Translations under genes and position numbers: made by a program
Part shown: in pieces, positions 6,198 to 12,391 of the stretch
Position numbering within the stretch: the first letter of the stretch is position 1
Layout: each line of letters starts with the position of its first letter
DNA from: Streptosporangiaceae bacterium
GTDB lineage: Bacteria > Actinomycetota > Actinomycetes > Streptosporangiales > Streptosporangiaceae
DNA: 12,391 bases
Direction: 5' to 3'
Assembly: GCA_025934635.1 (NCBI GenBank)
Contig: JAICWX010000255.1
Location: 1 to 12,391 of the forward strand
The notes under the pieces: generated by a model
Databases searched by the model: none
What the model was told of the DNA's origin: nothing
What the model saw: only the letters and a program-made list of their open reading frames with translations

Positions 6198-7019
6198 TTG
6201 CCCAAGCTTTCTGATTTCCGCGATCTGAACCGGATCCGCTGGGGACTGACGGCGCGTCTCAAACGGCCGCTGGAACGGCTGGAACAGGCCCATCAGCTGC
6301 GGTTCCGCTACACCTCGCGGCAAGACGTCTTCACCCGGGTGTACCAGTCGGCCGCCTGGGGCAGCCAGGAATCCGGGTCCGGGGACGGCTCCGAACTGCG
6401 CGCGACCGGGAACGTGCGGGACTGGCTGCCCGGCGCGCTGTCCGGGCTGGGGGCGAGATCCCTGCTGGATGCGCCCTGCGGGGACTGGAACTGGATGCAG
6501 CACGTCGACCTGTCCGGCCTGGACGAGTACTACGGCGTGGACATCGTGCGGCCGGTCATCGACCACAACACGGCGGAGTTCGGCGGTCCGCACCGGCACT
6601 TCGCGGTCGCGGATCTCACCGCCGACACCTTGCCGCGGGCGGACGCGATCTTGTGCCGGGATGCCCTGGTCCACGTGTCCTTCCAGGACACGGCGAAGAT
6701 CCTCGCCAACTTCAAGGCCACCGGCGCGACCTGGCTGCTGCTCAACACCTACCCGGAAGTCACCAGGAACCGGAACCAGTTCACCGGCCAGCGGTGGCGG
6801 CGGCTCAACTTCCGGCTGGAGCCGTTCGGGTTTCCCGAGCCGCAGGACATGGTGGCCGACGGCGGGAACGTGGACCCGAGCCAGCTGAGCGTGTGGCGCC
6901 TGCAGGAGCTGCCGGCTGTCCGCCTGGCGTTAGCCGGCCAGGACCGGCTTCGGTCAGGAGCCGGGCGGCGGATCCTCCGCGGCCAGCCGCTCGTAGGCGG
7001 GGGCCAGCACGTCGGCTAG
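6198..7019 (+). CDS. Class I SAM-dependent methyltransferase
   Basis: A 273-residue cytosolic methyltransferase that would move a methyl group from S-adenosylmethionine to an unknown acceptor. The Rossmann fold is clear: motif I LLDAPCGDWNWM (about 90-101), acidic motif II YYGVDIV (about 111-117), then LCRDALVHVSFQDT (about 152-165) and a strand, GATWLLLNTYP (about 175-185). The closing NRNQFTGQRWRRLNF and PFGFPEP segments match a family of stand-alone methyltransferases with the DAPCGDxxWM signature. TTG 6198 is the only possible start between the in-frame TGA at 6117 and the conserved core. The domain ends near VWRLQEL (about 6914). The remaining residues are low in complexity, include a rare TTA codon at 6930-6932, and overlap the convergent SWIM gene by 66 bp in codon-aligned antisense. 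No acceptor can be proposed; the neighbours give no pathway. Confidence 0.87.
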   Translation: MPKLSDFRDLNRIRWGLTARLKRPLERLEQAHQLRFRYTSRQDVFTRVYQSAAWGSQESGSGDGSELRATGNVRDWLPGALSGLGARSLLDAPCGDWNWMQHVDLSGLDEYYGVDIVRPVIDHNTAEFGGPHRHFAVADLTADTLPRADAILCRDALVHVSFQDTAKILANFKATGATWLLLNTYPEVTRNRNQFTGQRWRRLNFRLEPFGFPEPQDMVADGGNVDPSQLSVWRLQELPAVRLALAGQDRLRSGAGRRILRGQPLVGGGQHVG

Positions 7020-7814
7020 ATCCTGGCCCCTGACCGTAACCGGCGGTGCCGGGAACATGCGCAGCAGCAGGTCGGGAGCAGCGGCGGCGGGCGCGGCGGC
7101 CAGTGCCCGCAGCCGGGCCGGGCTCAGCCCCGGTGACCAGAACCCGTCCAGGCATTCCGCCAGCGGCGGAGCCGGCACGTCCAGGGCGTCCCGTTCGGCC
7201 GGAGCCTCGCCGCGATCGGGTGAACCCTGGATCCGGCGCATCGCGGCCAGCAGGTCCGCGCGCTCCTTGCCGCGCCAGGCCAGCATGCCGAACGGGTCAC
7301 GGTCGAACTCCTCGGCCAGCACGTAGCAGACCGCGGCCAGGTGCTTGCACGGCACGCCCCAGTCCGGGCAGCTGCAGTGCATGTCCAGGTCCGCGGACGA
7401 GCCGGGGAACAGCGGGGTGCCGCACCCGGCGAAGACCTCCTCGATCTCCCGCGGCATCTCGCCGGCCAGCAGCTTGGCCCGGAACAGGGCCTGGCTGGCC
7501 AGTTTGCCGAGCACCCGCCGCCACTGGGCGGTGGTCAGCGGCAGCACCCCGATCCTGACCTGGTACGGCCGTACCCGTGATCCCTGCACCCGGGCGGTGA
7601 CCTTGCCCTGGGACAGCTCGAAGTCGAGGACCTGCCCGGCCCGGGCGTAGCTGCGGCCCCGGGCCAGCCGGCTGCTCATCCCATAGGACTCGAGCACGCC
7701 GATGAACCGCCGCGACCACCACTGCTCGCCGATCGCCCCGCGCTTGCTCCTGGCCCTGATCCCGCCGTCCACCCGGATCGGCCGGGCCGGCGGCCATTCG
7801 TCCCAGTTACTCAT
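6954..7814 (-). CDS. SWIM zinc-finger protein, partner of the SNF2 helicase
   Basis: A 286-residue protein with a SWIM zinc finger, CSCPDWGVPCKH (C147, C149, C156, H158), of the CxC-x6-CxH type, followed by the usual helix LAAVCYVLAEEF. SWIM domains bind DNA or protein. The N-terminal part (GEQWWSRRFIGVLESYGMSS, 29-48, and YARAGQVLDFELSQGKVTARVQG) is the conserved lead-in seen in actinobacterial SWIM proteins beside SNF2 helicases. The C-terminal third is Ala/Pro-rich and less distinctive. ATG 7814 overlaps the helicase stop as ATGA (7811-7814), so translation is coupled and the two proteins are probably made in fixed ratio. From memory, Mycobacterium tuberculosis has the same pairing (Rv2101/Rv2102). 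The cellular role is not established. The open frame reading upstream of 7814 is a shadow of the helicase. Confidence 0.9.
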   Translation of the reverse strand: MSNWDEWPPARPIRVDGGIRARSKRGAIGEQWWSRRFIGVLESYGMSSRLARGRSYARAGQVLDFELSQGKVTARVQGSRVRPYQVRIGVLPLTTAQWRRVLGKLASQALFRAKLLAGEMPREIEEVFAGCGTPLFPGSSADLDMHCSCPDWGVPCKHLAAVCYVLAEEFDRDPFGMLAWRGKERADLLAAMRRIQGSPDRGEAPAERDALDVPAPPLAECLDGFWSPGLSPARLRALAAAPAAAAPDLLLRMFPAPPVTVRGQDLADVLAPAYERLAAEDPPPGS

Positions 7815-10800
7815 TCGCTCACCGCATCGGGCGACAGGGTCAGGACGGAGCGCAGGTCGTCGGCGGAGAGTTCGGTGAGCCAGCCCTCGCCGGTGCCGAC
7901 GATCTGGTCGGCGAGCGCCTTCTTGTCCTCGATCATGGCGTCGATCCGTTCCTCCAGGGTGCCGACGCAGACGAACTTGCGCACCTGGACGTTGCGCTGC
8001 TGCCCGATGCGGAACGCCCGGTCGGTCGCCTGGTCTTCCACCGCCGGGTTCCACCACCGGTCGACGTGGATCACGTGGCTGGCCGCGGTCAGGTTGAGCC
8101 CGGTGCCGCCGGCCTTCAGCGACAGCAGGAACAAGGCGGGCTCGTCCAGCTCGCCGAACTGGGCCACCATCGCGTCCCGCTGCTTCTTCGCCGTGCCGCC
8201 GTGCAGGAACAGCACCGGGCAGCCGAGCCTGGCCGCCAGGTGCGGCTGCAGCATCCGGCCGAACTCGGCGTACTGAGTGAAACACAGCGCCTTGTCGCCC
8301 TCGGCCACGATCTCGTCGCAGAGCTCCTCGAGGCGGGCCAGCTTGCCCGAGCGGCCGGGCAGCCGGGACCCGTCACCGAGCAGGTGGGCGGGGTGGTTGC
8401 ACACCTGCTTGAGCTTGGCCATGGTGGCCAGCACCAGGCCGCGGCGGCTGATGTCGTCGGTGGCCTCCTCGATCCGGCTGAGCATGTCGGTGACCGTGGC
8501 CTGGTACAGGCTGGCCTGCTCGGGGGTGAGGTTGCACCATACCTTCATCTCCTGCTTGTCCGGCAGGTCGGAGATGATCGTCTTGTCGGTCTTCAGGCGG
8601 CGCAGCACGAACGGCTGGGTGATCCGCTTCAGCGCCTGGACCGCGTCCGGCGAGCCCTGCGGATCGCGCTGCTCGATCGGGATCGCGTACCGCTTGCGGA
8701 ACTTCTCGGCCGGGCCGAGCAGGCCCGGGTTGGTGAATTCCATGATCGACCACAGCTCGGACAGCCGGTTCTCCACCGGCGTCCCGGTCAGCGCGATCCT
8801 GGCCGCGGCGGGCAGGGCGCGAACCGCCCGGGCCTGCCTGGTCGCGTGGTTCTTGATGTTCTGCGCCTCGTCGCACACCACCCGGGCCCAGCTCACCTGG
8901 CTGAGCGCGGTCTGGTCCCTGGTGGCCACGCCGTAGGTGGTGAGGACCAGGTCCGCGTCGCGCAGCGCGGCGGCGAGCGACTCGCCCTCCAGCCGGTCCG
9001 CGCCGTGGTGCACATGCACACGGAGATCCGGGGTGAACCGGGCCGCCTCCCGCTGCCAGTTGCCGACCAGCGACATCGGGCAGATCAGCAGCGTGGGGCC
9101 GCCGCCGGCGGCCCCCTGACCGGCTGGGGACTGCGCAGCGATCAGCGACAGCAGCTGGATTGTCTTGCCCAGGCCCATGTCGTCAGCCAGGATGCCGCCG
9201 AGGCCGAGCTCCCCGAGGAAGGACAGCCAGGACAGCCCGCGCTCCTGGTAGGGCCGCAGCTCGCCGTGGAAGCCGGCCGGCGTGGTCATCGGCTCGAGCC
9301 GCCGGTCCGCCTGACCGGAGATCAGGTCGCCCAGCCAGCCGTCGGCGTCCACCCCGACCAGGGGGACATCCTCGTCCGGGCCCTCAGCGCCTTCGGGTCC
9401 GGCCAGCCCCTGTCCGGCCAGCCCCAACCCAGTCAGCCCTGGCCCAGTCAGCCCCAGTCCGGCCGCGAGCGCGCTGGCCGCGGTCATCGTGCCGGCCGGA
9501 TTGCGCTCGAGGAACTTCAGCGCCGCCTTCAGGTGCGCGTCGTCCAGCTCGACCCACTGGCCGCGCAGCCGGACCAGCGGGACCTTCAGCCGGGCCAGCT
9601 CCGCCAGTTCGTCCGGGTCGAGCGCCTCGTCGCCCACGGCCACGTCGTACTTGAAGTCCACGATGTCGCCCAGGCCGAACCGGGCCGCGCCCGGCCCCGC
9701 GGCTGACGCGCCGGAACTGCTGCGGGACCGGGTGGTCAGCTTCAGCCCGAGGCGGGCCTTGCGTACCCAGTCGGGCAGCAGCACGCCGAACCCGGCCCCG
9801 GCCAGCAGCGGCCCGGTTTCCTTGAGGAACCGGAACGCCCCCGCGGTGTCCAGCTCGACCAGGGCCGGGGCCGCCTCGCGCAGCGCGCCCTCCATCTCGG
9901 CGAAGAGCCTGGCGGCGGCGCCCAGGCCGGCCAGCAGCTCCTCCACCGGGTCACCGCCGGGCGCCATCCCCGACCCGAGGCCGTCCCAGACATCGGCGGC
10001 GGAGACCATGAGGCTGGGGTCGTCCGCGGACTGCAGCGCGAACTCCACCCGCCAGGGATCACCCTCCGCCGCGTCCGGTGTTTCCGGCTCGGCGAGCCGG
10101 AAGCAGGTGCGCACCGGGCCCGCCGGGATCCGCGCGCCGTCCAGCCACCCGCCCAGCTCCGCGGCCAGGTCGGCCGCCTCGTCCTCGTCCCGCGGCGCCG
10201 GCACCTCGACGCGGGCATCGTCCGCGGTCAGGGCCAGCACGTAGCGCTCGGCGACGGGGAGCCGCGCCGGGGCGCGGCCGCGCCGGGGCGGCAGCAGCGA
10301 GGACGGCAGCCGGGCCCGTACGGCCGCATCGGCCAGGGCGTCAAGGGCGTCGCCCAGCAGCAGCCCCGGTGGCCGCGCGCTGACGGCGCGGCAGGCCGGG
10401 GGCATCGCTGCCGCCAGGTCACGGGCCCGCTGCACGTCCGCGCCGCCGAGCACCGGGCGCCATCGGGCGGCGAGCGCGCCGTCCTCGGCCGCGAGGACCG
10501 GCAGGACCCGGCCGCGCCCGGCCAGGCCGGCGGCGAAGCGGGCCGCCGCGGCCAGGTAGGCCAGTGACCCGCCCGCGGTCGCGGGGTCGTCCGGCTGGCC
10601 GGAACCGCCCACCGCGTCCAGCACGGCGAGCGCGGCGGCAGGCGCGCAGGCGAGCACCGGCACCCGCCAGCTGGCCAGCGAAACGCGCCGGCGCCGGGCG
10701 GGCGCCCGGGCGGCCGCGGCCCCGGTCGCCGGGCCCTCGGCCGCGGTGAGCTCGTCCCGGGCCGGCCGGATCAGTTCCGGCGAGGCCAGCGGGCCGCCGG

Positions 10801-11044
10801 CGGCGGTGGGCAGCTGCAGGGTCAGCTCGTCGTGGAGGGCCTTGCGGGCCGCGTCGGCCACCGCGTCCGGGGCCCCGGGCCAGCCGGCCACCAGGTCGGC
10901 CAGCTCGGCCGCCGGGCAGGCGAACGGATGCGGTCGCGGCAGCCGAACTCCCGGCGGCGCGGATTCCGCCGCCGCCGGCCGCTCCGGGTCCTCAGCCCAC
11001 AGGCAAAGCGCCCCGTGCGCCCATACCCCGTGGATCACCAGCAT
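7811..11044 (-). CDS. helZ: SNF2/HepA-type DEAD/DEAH helicase (HelZ-like)
   Basis: A 1077-residue ATP-driven nucleic-acid translocase. The N-terminal half (1-520) is Ala/Arg-rich; its later part (about 385-516, including FLKETGPLLAGAGFGVLLPDW) fits the SNF2-associated DUF3670 domain. A short repeated Gly-Leu linker covers 531-550. The SNF2 motor follows: RPYQERGLSWL (597-607), Walker A ADDMGLGKT (620-628), motif II DEAQ (725-728), motif III TGTP (753-756), then helicase-C with LFLHGGTAKKQRD (945-957), SLKAGGTGLNL (975-985), DRWWNPAVEDQATDRAFRIG (995-1014) and QQRNVQVRKF. All catalytic motifs are intact. ATG 11044 is supported by AGGAGG 9 nt upstream (rc of 11054-11059). It is co-translated with the SWIM gene downstream and lies 70 bp after the mca unit, so it may share that transcript. 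Remodelling of protein-DNA complexes or repair is likely, but unproven. Confidence 0.95.
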   Translation of the reverse strand: MLVIHGVWAHGALCLWAEDPERPAAAESAPPGVRLPRPHPFACPAAELADLVAGWPGAPDAVADAARKALHDELTLQLPTAAGGPLASPELIRPARDELTAAEGPATGAAAARAPARRRRVSLASWRVPVLACAPAAALAVLDAVGGSGQPDDPATAGGSLAYLAAAARFAAGLAGRGRVLPVLAAEDGALAARWRPVLGGADVQRARDLAAAMPPACRAVSARPPGLLLGDALDALADAAVRARLPSSLLPPRRGRAPARLPVAERYVLALTADDARVEVPAPRDEDEAADLAAELGGWLDGARIPAGPVRTCFRLAEPETPDAAEGDPWRVEFALQSADDPSLMVSAADVWDGLGSGMAPGGDPVEELLAGLGAAARLFAEMEGALREAAPALVELDTAGAFRFLKETGPLLAGAGFGVLLPDWVRKARLGLKLTTRSRSSSGASAAGPGAARFGLGDIVDFKYDVAVGDEALDPDELAELARLKVPLVRLRGQWVELDDAHLKAALKFLERNPAGTMTAASALAAGLGLTGPGLTGLGLAGQGLAGPEGAEGPDEDVPLVGVDADGWLGDLISGQADRRLEPMTTPAGFHGELRPYQERGLSWLSFLGELGLGGILADDMGLGKTIQLLSLIAAQSPAGQGAAGGGPTLLICPMSLVGNWQREAARFTPDLRVHVHHGADRLEGESLAAALRDADLVLTTYGVATRDQTALSQVSWARVVCDEAQNIKNHATRQARAVRALPAAARIALTGTPVENRLSELWSIMEFTNPGLLGPAEKFRKRYAIPIEQRDPQGSPDAVQALKRITQPFVLRRLKTDKTIISDLPDKQEMKVWCNLTPEQASLYQATVTDMLSRIEEATDDISRRGLVLATMAKLKQVCNHPAHLLGDGSRLPGRSGKLARLEELCDEIVAEGDKALCFTQYAEFGRMLQPHLAARLGCPVLFLHGGTAKKQRDAMVAQFGELDEPALFLLSLKAGGTGLNLTAASHVIHVDRWWNPAVEDQATDRAFRIGQQRNVQVRKFVCVGTLEERIDAMIEDKKALADQIVGTGEGWLTELSADDLRSVLTLSPDAVSE
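9399..9458. repeat. Four 15-bp tandem repeats coding a Gly-Leu linker in the helicase
   Basis: Units start at 9399, 9414, 9429 and 9444, in two variants (TCCGGCCAGCCCCWR-like and CCCAGTCAGCCCYRG-like), with a partial fifth after 9458. They encode four pentapeptides of the form GL(T/A)Gx at residues 531-550, between the DUF3670-like region and the SNF2 motor. Because the unit is 15 bp, gain or loss of copies keeps the frame and only alters linker length. Confidence 0.8.
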
Positions 11045-11114
11045 GATCGTCTGCCTCCTGCCCGCCCCTGCACGTTAACAAGGGGGTAGGACAATGATGC
11101 GGCGGCGCCGAAGG

Positions 11115-11330
11115 CTACTCGGGCGTTTCCGGCTTGGCCGGGTCGGCCGGGGCGGAGGCGCCGGCGCCGGGCTCGGGGGTGATCTTGCGGAACTGCTTGT
11201 TCATCGACTTGATCAGGAAGACCAGGGCGACGGCCAGGGCCGCGAAGACGAGGAACCCGAGGATTCCGGGGGTGACGCTGCTGCTGGCGGGGACGGCAGC
11301 AGCGACGGCCGCGTGCACGGCAGCGGTCAT
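11115..11330 (-). CDS. 71-residue single-pass membrane protein downstream of mca
   Basis: A short protein with an Ala-rich N-terminus, one hydrophobic helix at about residues 22-40 ([19 protein letters not shown]), a basic stretch KSMNKQFRK (41-49), and a Pro/Ala/acidic tail. The positive charges after the helix predict the tail in the cytoplasm. ATG 11330 overlaps the mca stop as ATGA (11327-11330), so it is translationally coupled to mca. From memory, M. tuberculosis mca (Rv1082) is likewise followed by a small conserved membrane protein (Rv1083), so this is probably the same conserved gene. Function is unknown; it may tether or assist Mca or an exporter of mercapturic acids, which is only inference. 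Confidence 0.85.
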   Translation of the reverse strand: MTAAVHAAVAAAVPASSSVTPGILGFLVFAALAVALVFLIKSMNKQFRKITPEPGAGASAPADPAKPETPE

Positions 11331-12235
11331 AGGCTCACCCTCTCCCGGACGCCGGCGAACAGGTCGTCTTCCGGCAGTTCGCTATCCACGACGGACCTAG
11401 CCAGATGATAGTCCTCCGTGGGCCAGACGGCGCGCTGCACGTCCAGCGGGCAGCGGAACCAGAAGCCGTCCGGGTCGATCTGGGTGGCGTGCGCGATCAG
11501 GGCCTGGTCCCTGATCTCGAAGTAGTCGCCGCACGGCACCCGGGTCGTGATCTCCAGCTCGCGCCGTCCGGGCTCGTCGCGCTGCTCGGCCCGGGCCTGC
11601 CATTCCTCGAAGATCTTGGTGTACGGCGATTCCATCCCCCGGCGCAGCATCTCCTCGTGGAAGGCCACGAACTTGGCCCCGTGAAATGACACGAAGTAGT
11701 ACAGCTTGAGCGGCTGCCAGGGCTCGCCGGCCTCCGGGTACGCGTCCGGGTCCGCGGCCGCCTCGAAGGCGGCCACGCTGACCTGGTGGGTCATCACGTG
11801 GTCGGGGTGCGGGTAGCCGCCGTTCTCGTCGTAGGTGAGCATGACGTGCGGCCGGAACTCGCGGATGGCGCGGACCAGCGGCCCGGCCGCCTCGGCGACC
11901 GGCGTGAGCGCGAAGCAGCCGTCCGGCAGCGGCGGCTTGGGGTCGCCCTCGGGCAGCCCGGAGTCGACGAACCCGAGAAAGCGCTGCTCGACCCCCAGGA
12001 TCTCGCGCGCCCGGTCCATCTCGGCCCGCCGTACCGCGGCGATGTCGGCCTTGATCTCGGGCCGGTCCATCGCCGGGTTCAGGATGTCGCCCCGTTCCCC
12101 GCCGGTCAGCGTGCACACCATGACCTCGACGCCCTCGCGGACGTAGCGGGCCATGGTGGCGGCGCCTTTGCTCGACTCGTCGTCGGGATGCGCGTGCACG
12201 GCCATCAGCCGGAGCGGCTCCGGGTTGCTTTCCAA
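11327..12235 (-). CDS. mca: Mycothiol S-conjugate amidase
   Basis: Zinc enzyme of the LmbE/MshB family. It cleaves mycothiol conjugates of electrophiles and antibiotics, releasing a mercapturic acid for export and GlcN-Ins for recycling. In 302 residues the metal/catalytic motif AHPDDE (15-20; H16, D19 ligands, D18 catalytic by analogy with MshB) and YPHPDH (141-146; H146 ligand, H143) are intact. [14 protein letters not shown] (41-54) and the length of about 300 separate Mca from plain LmbE deacetylases. I choose TTG 12235 because AGGGAG lies 7 nt upstream and the start places [10 protein letters not shown] at the usual distance from the N-terminus. The frame is open to ATG 12328, but that extension lacks an SD and is unlike the family. 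It is coupled to the small membrane protein by ATGA. Its presence places the host among mycothiol-making Actinomycetia. Confidence 0.95.
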   Translation of the reverse strand: MESNPEPLRLMAVHAHPDDESSKGAATMARYVREGVEVMVCTLTGGERGDILNPAMDRPEIKADIAAVRRAEMDRAREILGVEQRFLGFVDSGLPEGDPKPPLPDGCFALTPVAEAAGPLVRAIREFRPHVMLTYDENGGYPHPDHVMTHQVSVAAFEAAADPDAYPEAGEPWQPLKLYYFVSFHGAKFVAFHEEMLRRGMESPYTKIFEEWQARAEQRDEPGRRELEITTRVPCGDYFEIRDQALIAHATQIDPDGFWFRCPLDVQRAVWPTEDYHLARSVVDSELPEDDLFAGVRERVSL

Positions 12236-12391
12236 CAGTGGTCTCCCTCGTCTAACCTTCTGTGCCCGAAACACCTGTTGGGCTGCGCGACATTCCCCGT
12301 TCCGGCGCAGTTGATCCGGTGCTCCCATTTGACTAGAAGGCGATAGTCGCCGACGCTAGTTAGCCTCAAGGAGATTACCCCCGGAGGACCG
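12236..12391. promoter_or_regulatory. Upstream region of mca and probable start of a divergent gene
   Basis: This stretch holds two small inverted repeats, GGCGA-TAG-TCGCC (12339-12351) and GCTA-GT-TAGC (12355-12364). A plus-strand TTGACT (12329-12334) could be a -35 box, but no convincing -10 stands at 16-18 bp. The minus strand offers TTGAGG (rc of 12365-12370) and TATCGC 18 bp on. Both readings are weak. At the edge GGAGG (12383-12387) looks like an SD for a plus-strand gene whose start lies just outside; in mycobacteria the divergent neighbour of mca is a small DUF4307 protein. Confidence 0.4.
12383..12387 (+). promoter_or_regulatory. Shine-Dalgarno-like GGAGG of a gene beyond the right edge
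   Basis: GGAGG stands four bases before the end of the window and no start codon follows inside it. Together with the divergent layout this suggests that a plus-strand coding region begins within a few bases of the edge. It cannot be confirmed from this window. Confidence 0.4.

Noticed and set aside
7815..8285. N-terminal extension of the SWIM gene frame
   Set aside because: It is a shadow of the helicase 3' end; ATG 7814 with the ATGA overlap is the better start.
8066..9706. 546-codon plus-strand open frame
   Set aside because: It is antisense to the conserved helicase motor, full of Gln, Arg and His, with no domain.
6954..11044. Helicase/SWIM pair as a phage-defence island
   Set aside because: There is no nuclease, DNA methylase of the restriction type, integrase or mobile gene nearby; the flanking methyltransferase is a small-molecule type on the opposite strand, and mca is a core gene.
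12236..12328. ATG 12328 as start of mca
   Set aside because: The added 31 residues lack an SD and do not resemble the Mca N-terminus; TTG 12235 has AGGGAG at proper spacing.

Overview
The window is very GC-rich, uses GTG and TTG starts, and carries a mycothiol-conjugate amidase (mca). Mycothiol is the low-molecular-weight thiol of Actinomycetia, so the host is almost certainly a high-GC actinomycete. I cannot name the genus. There are no tRNA or rRNA genes, no CRISPR array, no transposase and no prophage gene. No stretch longer than about 200 bp lacks a gene.

Layout from left to right. (1) 1-1878 (-) is the N-terminal 626 codons of an MMPL-family membrane transporter that runs off the left edge. 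It is divergent from a TetR-family regulator at 2074-2850 (+). The 195-bp divergent spacer is AT-rich for this genome and holds two 16-bp direct repeats and a palindrome, which suggests that the regulator controls both genes. (2) 2404-3291 (-) is a small membrane protein resembling the YdjM group. Its frame has no stop before the tetR gene and runs on antisense through it. (3) 3451-4713 (+) is a seryl-tRNA synthetase that looks much more like the Thermus enzyme than the usual actinobacterial one. It is followed by an acidic protein of unknown function at 4812-6017 (+), degenerate ~21-bp repeats, and a SAM-dependent methyltransferase at 6198-7019 (+). (4) 6954-11044 (-) is a two-gene unit: a HelZ-type SNF2 helicase and a SWIM zinc-finger protein joined by an ATGA stop/start overlap. 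(5) 11115-12235 (-) is mca and a 71-residue single-pass membrane protein, also joined by ATGA. At the right edge an SD-like GGAGG suggests a plus-strand gene starting just outside.

How the parts may work together: the left block is a regulator/transporter pair, probably export of a lipid or toxic hydrophobic compound. The helicase/SWIM pair probably acts on nucleic acid as one complex. Mca belongs to thiol detoxification. The central block (SerRS, acidic protein, methyltransferase) shows no obvious shared pathway. I do not see a convincing new multi-gene system. The leads most worth following are the origin and copy number of the Thermus-like SerRS, the G7/G7/C7 inverted repeat inside the transporter gene, the antisense run-through of the YdjM-like gene into tetR, and the unassigned helicase/SWIM pair.
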